Part shown: in pieces, positions 60,784 through 64,000 of the stretch
Position numbering within the stretch: position 1 is the first letter of the stretch
Layout of the letters: each line of letters begins with the position of its first letter
NCBI RefSeq assembly: GCF_020297485.1
Contig: NZ_JAIWZC010000001.1
Span: forward strand, 4,402,001 to 4,466,000
Direction of reading: 5' to 3'
DNA from: Enterocloster clostridioformis
GTDB taxonomy: Bacteria; Bacillota; Clostridia; Lachnospirales; Lachnospiraceae
Length of the DNA stretch: 64,000 bases
Notes under the pieces: model-generated
What the model saw: the letters and a program-made list of their open reading frames with translations, nothing else
Databases searched by the model: none
Told to the model about the DNA's origin: nothing
Position numbers and translations under genes: made by a program

Positions 60784-60951
60784 CCACTACATTTCCAGAG
60801 CGTCCGCTGTCTCTTCACCGCATAGGATAGAAAAGGTATCTCTGGCTGATAATACTGGAGAATAGGAAAGTGGTTGCCTGCCTGGGGTATTCCGCTTGGG
60901 TTAGTTCTCTTGGATTTTTCCACTTAGCTATATTCCGACTAAAATAAAAAA

Positions 60952-61031
60952 TGCTTAGAATAAAGATTGCTTAGAATAATAATTACTTAGAACAAAAGCT
61001 ACTTAGATTAACACTTACGCAGATAATACTC
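60952..61031. repeat. Five tandem 16-bp degenerate repeats
   Basis: Units start at 60952, 60968, 60984, 61000 and 61016 and read TGCTTAGAATAAAGAT, TGCTTAGAATAATAAT, TACTTAGAACAAAAGC, TACTTAGATTAACACT, TACGCAGATAATACTC. The common core is T(A/G)CTTAGAAT(A/T)A. They are followed by a perfect GGCCGCAT/ATGCGGCC hairpin (61040-61075). They look like iterons or decayed tandem repeats. No protein gene overlaps. Confidence 0.8.
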
Positions 61032-61039
61032 AGCCAGAG

Positions 61040-61075
61040 GGCCGCATATCAAGATGAAATCGAGATAATGCGGCC
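61040..61075. terminator. Hairpin next to the 16-bp repeats
   Basis: GGCCGCAT (61040-61047) pairs with ATGCGGCC (61068-61075). It may terminate transcription of the GntR gene on the minus strand. The rest of 61076-61177 is gene-free. Confidence 0.5.
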
Positions 61076-61177
61076 TTAGTGATTCCCGCTCCGCAGCCAG
61101 CATCCGTCTCCCCCGCCCCCATCCCACTCACGGACGGATGACCCTAACCCCTCCGCCTCATTTACATCCAAAACCAA

Positions 61178-61852
61178 TCAGAACCCAATATTATTACTAT
61201 CAATACTATCAAACACCAACCGAAAGGTTGACTTTTTCGATTCATCCAGATGATACAGCAGTTTCTCTGAGGCAGTATCCCAGTCTTTTTCAAGGCAGGG
61301 GATGATAATGGAGATATGCTCTTTGAAGGTGTCCTCCAGACGGTTATTGGAGATGTTTCCGGTCATGAAGCGGAAACGCTCGCTCTGAGTTTGAATTAGG
61401 GCATAGTTCTGACGCAGATATATATTGGAACATGTATCAACGATCATCTGGTGGAAGGAAGAATCCAGATCATAAAAATAATTATTGTTCTGAAAGCATT
61501 CGCTGCTGGCATCTTTGTGGGAAAAGATATAATAAAATTCATGGAGTTTGTCTTCGGAAAGAAAGGAACCGTAATTTTTTAAAATGTAAGGCTCATACAG
61601 CTTACGAATCTCGAAAATCATATTAACATCTTTTATGGAGAGACTTGTAACAGTAATACCTTTTTTGGATTTGATTTCTATAAGGCCTTCCTGCTCCAGC
61701 CTGCTTAGGGCATCACGTATGGGGGTCCGGCTTATCTTAAGTTCTTCAGTCAATATCTCCTCATTCAGGTACATTCCAGGAGCATATTCGCATGTGACGA
61801 TTTTTTGTTTTATGGTTTTGTAGGCCAGGGTCTTCAGATTGGTTTTAGCCAT
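61178..61852 (-). CDS. GntR family regulator (FCD type)
   Basis: The 224-residue protein has an N-terminal winged HTH (about residues 5-75; TLAYKTIKQKIVTCEYAPG, ISRTPIRDALSRLEQEGLIEI) and a C-terminal FCD ligand domain with the metal-type LDSSFHQMIVD. It is divergent from a sugar ABC transporter operon and, by the shared operator-like sequence TTGATGTATACATTAA upstream of both, probably represses it and itself. ATG 61852 is chosen; a GAGGGGGG site lies about 11 bases upstream. Confidence 0.88.
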   Translation of the reverse strand: MAKTNLKTLAYKTIKQKIVTCEYAPGMYLNEEILTEELKISRTPIRDALSRLEQEGLIEIKSKKGITVTSLSIKDVNMIFEIRKLYEPYILKNYGSFLSEDKLHEFYYIFSHKDASSECFQNNNYFYDLDSSFHQMIVDTCSNIYLRQNYALIQTQSERFRFMTGNISNNRLEDTFKEHISIIIPCLEKDWDTASEKLLYHLDESKKSTFRLVFDSIDSNNIGF

Positions 61853-61897
61853 GGCGTCTTTGTCCCCCCTCGTTTGATATGTATTAGAATATTTTAT

Positions 61898-62179
61898 CAT
61901 AGTTTGTATAATGCATCAATTGCATTGATGTGAATATTGACAAATCCTAACGTATTGATTGATGTATACATTAAAACATGATTGATTATACCATAAAATT
62001 ATATAAGAAAGAATATAAATAATGCAAAATTTTGAAAATGTACATTTAGTACAAAAATAATATGAAACAATATGAAATATATATAAAAATACAATATATT
62101 AAAGAAAAGGCAAAAAAAACCATTGACAATTATGTATAATGCCTATTATACTTGTTGTATCAATTGATGTATACATTAA
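61898..62179. promoter_or_regulatory. Divergent GntR/ABC regulatory region with two identical operators
   Basis: The 16-bp sequence TTGATGTATACATTAA occurs at 61959-61974 and, identical, at 62164-62179; its core ATGTATACAT is a perfect palindrome. A further dyad CATCAATTGCATTGATG lies near 61912-61929. For the transporter a promoter can be read as TTGACA (62123-62128), 17-bp spacer, TTATAC (62146-62151), with the second operator just downstream. For gntR, TTGATG with a 17-bp spacer and TAAAAT is seen on the minus strand. The region between is AT-rich with no gene. Confidence 0.75.
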
Positions 62180-62277
62180 TGTATGCTTCATGACAAATGC
62201 ACTGGACTCACTTATCCTATAGAATCTGCTGCAATTGTATGAAGACGCAAAAACTAAAAACAGGAGGAGTTATTAGA

Positions 62278-63330
62278 ATGAGAAAGATTTATGCGGGTTT
62301 TTTAGCGGCGCTGATGGTAACTGGATTGGCTTTGTCGGGGTGTGGCAATGTACAAATTGATGGTGCGGATTCAAAGAATACAACATCAAACACATCTAGT
62401 TCAGAAGGAACTCAGGTGGCTGCAGTTAAGTCGAATGTCAAAGAACCGTATGCAGATGATGTTAAAATTGCCTTTGTACCTAACGTAATTGGAGATTCAG
62501 TAGCTGCCGCTTGGGGAGACGGTATGGAAAAAGAATTATCCATTTTTGAAAACGTTACATTCCAACGCTTTGATGGTAAGGCTTCTGCTGAAACACAGGT
62601 TCAGATATTGTCGGATTTGGTCAACCAGCATTACGATGCAATCATATTACAGGCAACAGATGCGGCAGCTCTTGCTGCTTCGGTAGAACAGGCGGAGGCG
62701 GCAGGTATTCCTGTCATAACATTAAACATGGATGCTTCCACTCCGCATGCGGCGTTAGTTGCCATGGTTGATTATGAAGCCGGGGCATTGGTAGCTAAGA
62801 ATATTGCTGCTTCTATTGGAGAGACAGGAAAAGTTGTGATTATTCAGGCTACACCCGGAGCAAGCCGTGGGGAAATTCTTGAAGCCGGTTTTAGGGATGA
62901 GATGGCTAAGCATCCGGATGTGGAAATTATAGATGCACAGACCGGAGAATGGCTTACCGAGAAAGCGAATGTAGTTATGAATGACTTTTTAACTAAATAT
63001 GACAAAATTGATGCTGTGTTCTGCCACAATGATGCAATGGCAGAAGGAGCTTCCCAGGCTGCGGAAGCAGCAGGCCGTCTGGGAGAAATGGTGATTTGGG
63101 GAGCAGACGGTGAGTCTAAAGCCCTGGAATATATTGAAAAAGGAAAAATGGCCGGTACCATTTATACAAACTGTTATGATCAGGGTGCAACAGCAGCAAG
63201 GCTTGCAATGTACTTTATTGGTTCTGAAGCCGATACATCCTCTTTTACAAAAACACCCATCGTTAAGATGGCTCCGGTTGTAGTAACCTCCGATACAGTA
63301 GGCTCAATCGGTTCTGATATCCGCTGGTAA
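62278..63330 (+). CDS. Sugar ABC transporter substrate-binding lipoprotein (RbsB family)
   Basis: The 350-residue lipoprotein has the signal and lipobox LALSGCG, a Ser/Thr-rich linker and a periplasmic-binding (Peripla_BP_4) domain: KIAFVPNVIGDSVAAAWGDG, AIILQATDAAALAASVEQAE, VITLNMDASTPHAA and VVIIQATPGASRGEI. The family binds ribose, galactose, xylose, autoinducer-2 or similar. The GntR neighbour suggests induction by the sugar. GGAGGAG precedes ATG 62278. The ATP-binding gene is not in the window and may follow the permease. Confidence 0.87.
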   Translation: MRKIYAGFLAALMVTGLALSGCGNVQIDGADSKNTTSNTSSSEGTQVAAVKSNVKEPYADDVKIAFVPNVIGDSVAAAWGDGMEKELSIFENVTFQRFDGKASAETQVQILSDLVNQHYDAIILQATDAAALAASVEQAEAAGIPVITLNMDASTPHAALVAMVDYEAGALVAKNIAASIGETGKVVIIQATPGASRGEILEAGFRDEMAKHPDVEIIDAQTGEWLTEKANVVMNDFLTKYDKIDAVFCHNDAMAEGASQAAEAAGRLGEMVIWGADGESKALEYIEKGKMAGTIYTNCYDQGATAARLAMYFIGSEADTSSFTKTPIVKMAPVVVTSDTVGSIGSDIRW

Positions 63331-63347
63331 TCCAGAGGAATCTTTCC

Positions 63348-63432
63348 AAGGAAGGGGCTGTGAAAAAATAGAGTAGACGGACTCTATTTCCCACAGCCCC
63401 CTGTTTAGGACTACCTATTTCCCGACAGCCCC
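63348..63432 (+). terminator. Alternative hairpins between binding protein and permease genes
   Basis: The 5' arm GGGGCTGT (63354-63361) can pair either with ACAGCCCC at 63393-63400 (long stem including AATAGAGT/ACTCTATT) or with ACAGCCCC at 63425-63432. Such a structure can weaken expression of the permease relative to the binding protein by partial termination or mRNA processing. Confidence 0.6.
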
Positions 63433-63533
63433 TTCTTCCTGGCAAGCCTCTCAGATAAAAAACGGTTTATGTCATATTTGGAGAGGCGATGGATTTCAGG
63501 CAGATTCCGGTTATGATAAAAGGAGGAACTACT

Positions 63534-64000
63534 ATGCGACAAGAGTCAATTCGCCGGCTTATATCTGTCGGCTTGCTTTCTGTATTGATTTTAATTTTTG
63601 GTCTCACCAGCGAATACTTTTTTACCACTAACAATATCTTTACCTTATTACGTGAGTGTTCCACTATAGGAATCATTGCAGTCGGTGTATCCATGGTAAT
63701 CATAACTGCAGGCATAGACTTATCAACAGGTGCTCTGGTAGGTTTCGTGGCAATGCTCTGCGCCAATCTGCTTTATTATACCAATCTTCCGTCTGGTGTC
63801 ATTATTCTGATTGCTCTTGTAGTTGGGGCTCTGGGAGGTTACTTAAATGGGGTGCTGGTAACGGTGCTTCGCATACCCGATTTTATAGCGACTCTTTCCA
63901 CACAATTCCTGTTCAGAGGTCTGGCCTTGATTTTTGCTATTCGTACTGCCACAGGTATGATTTCAAATAAAGTAATTGATAATCGGACGTTTCTTCTTCT
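63534..64000 (+). CDS. Sugar ABC transporter permease (RbsC family), 5' part
   Basis: The frame starts at ATG 63534 behind AAAGGAGGAACTACT and is open to the window edge, giving 155 residues of an RbsC/XylH-like permease: NIFTLLRECSTIGIIAVGVSMVIITAGIDLS in parts is the family N-terminal signature, followed by LVGALGG-like helices and IPDFIATLSTQFLFRGL. It belongs with the binding protein upstream. The C-terminus and further genes lie outside. Confidence 0.88.
   Translation, partial: MRQESIRRLISVGLLSVLILIFGLTSEYFFTTNNIFTLLRECSTIGIIAVGVSMVIITAGIDLSTGALVGFVAMLCANLLYYTNLPSGVIILIALVVGALGGYLNGVLVTVLRIPDFIATLSTQFLFRGLALIFAIRTATGMISNKVIDNRTFLL

Noticed and set aside
60952..61031. CRISPR array
   Set aside because: The repeats are 16 bp, abut without spacers, are degenerate, and no cas genes are present.
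1..64000. tRNA or rRNA genes
   Set aside because: No cloverleaf with a GTTCGA-type T arm, and no rRNA-like sequence, was recognised by eye; a tRNAscan run would settle this.

Overview
The window looks like a chromosomal segment of a Lachnospiraceae anaerobe of the Enterocloster / Clostridium clostridioforme-bolteae type. This is inferred, not proven. The grounds are moderate GC, strong AGGAGG ribosome sites, Gram-positive housekeeping genes (rny, a DnaD-type protein, a preQ1-controlled queT, a Gram-positive SOS box at recA), an AgrC/LytTR two-component pair and many ABC and APC transporters. No rRNA, tRNA, CRISPR array or complete prophage was seen.

Layout. 1-2.2 kb: end of a sialic-acid/amino-sugar cluster (YhcH-like protein, ROK kinase, RpiR regulator), then a scar of fused gene fragments. 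2.8-4.9 kb: YeiH-type transporter with a divergent LysR regulator. 5-10 kb: sensor kinase and LytTR regulator divergent from an APC permease and an amidohydrolase. 10-19.3 kb: a nine-gene membrane complex operon in the subunit order of archaeal Mbh/Mrp systems (E-F-G-DUF4040-[MbhE+MnhB fusion]-C-D), followed by three more large proton-channel subunits and no visible catalytic subunits. 19.4-25.3 kb: solitary MazF-like toxin, a DUF134 regulator with a NifX-like partner, and a MalY-type C-S lyase with a TauABC-like importer. 25.3-29.9 kb: accessory segment with an RHH/Uma2 pair, queT under a preQ1-I riboswitch, and a class C-like group II intron.

29.9-40.2 kb is core: murC, an array of DnaA boxes, a DnaD-like protein, a DnaC/DnaI-like loader, prs, an acyltransferase, recA-recX and rny. 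40.2-43 kb is a decayed AT-rich island with a candidate small RNA, a frameshifted membrane protein gene, and an ImmA/IrrE gene split by an IS630-family element that has a classical -1 slippery site. 43-51.6 kb is accessory: secreted protein, MATE pump with divergent LysR regulator, AraC regulator, cell-wall-binding protein, M28 peptidase and GNAT enzyme. 51.7-60.5 kb is amino-acid biosynthesis: leuB-ilvD-ilvB, then serC-serA and a DUF1015 gene, with related short inverted-repeat elements flanking serC-serA. 60.5-61.1 kb is a large noncoding region with a 240-bp imperfect palindrome and five tandem 16-bp repeats. The window ends in a GntR-controlled sugar ABC transporter whose permease runs off the edge.

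The strongest candidates for something undescribed are the hydrogenase-less Mbh/Mrp-like operon with four pump subunits, the DnaA-box array in front of the primosome genes, the structured leader that hides the ribosome site of the solitary MazF gene, the promoter-terminator unit at 40.5 kb, and the palindrome plus 16-bp repeat region at 60.5-61.1 kb.
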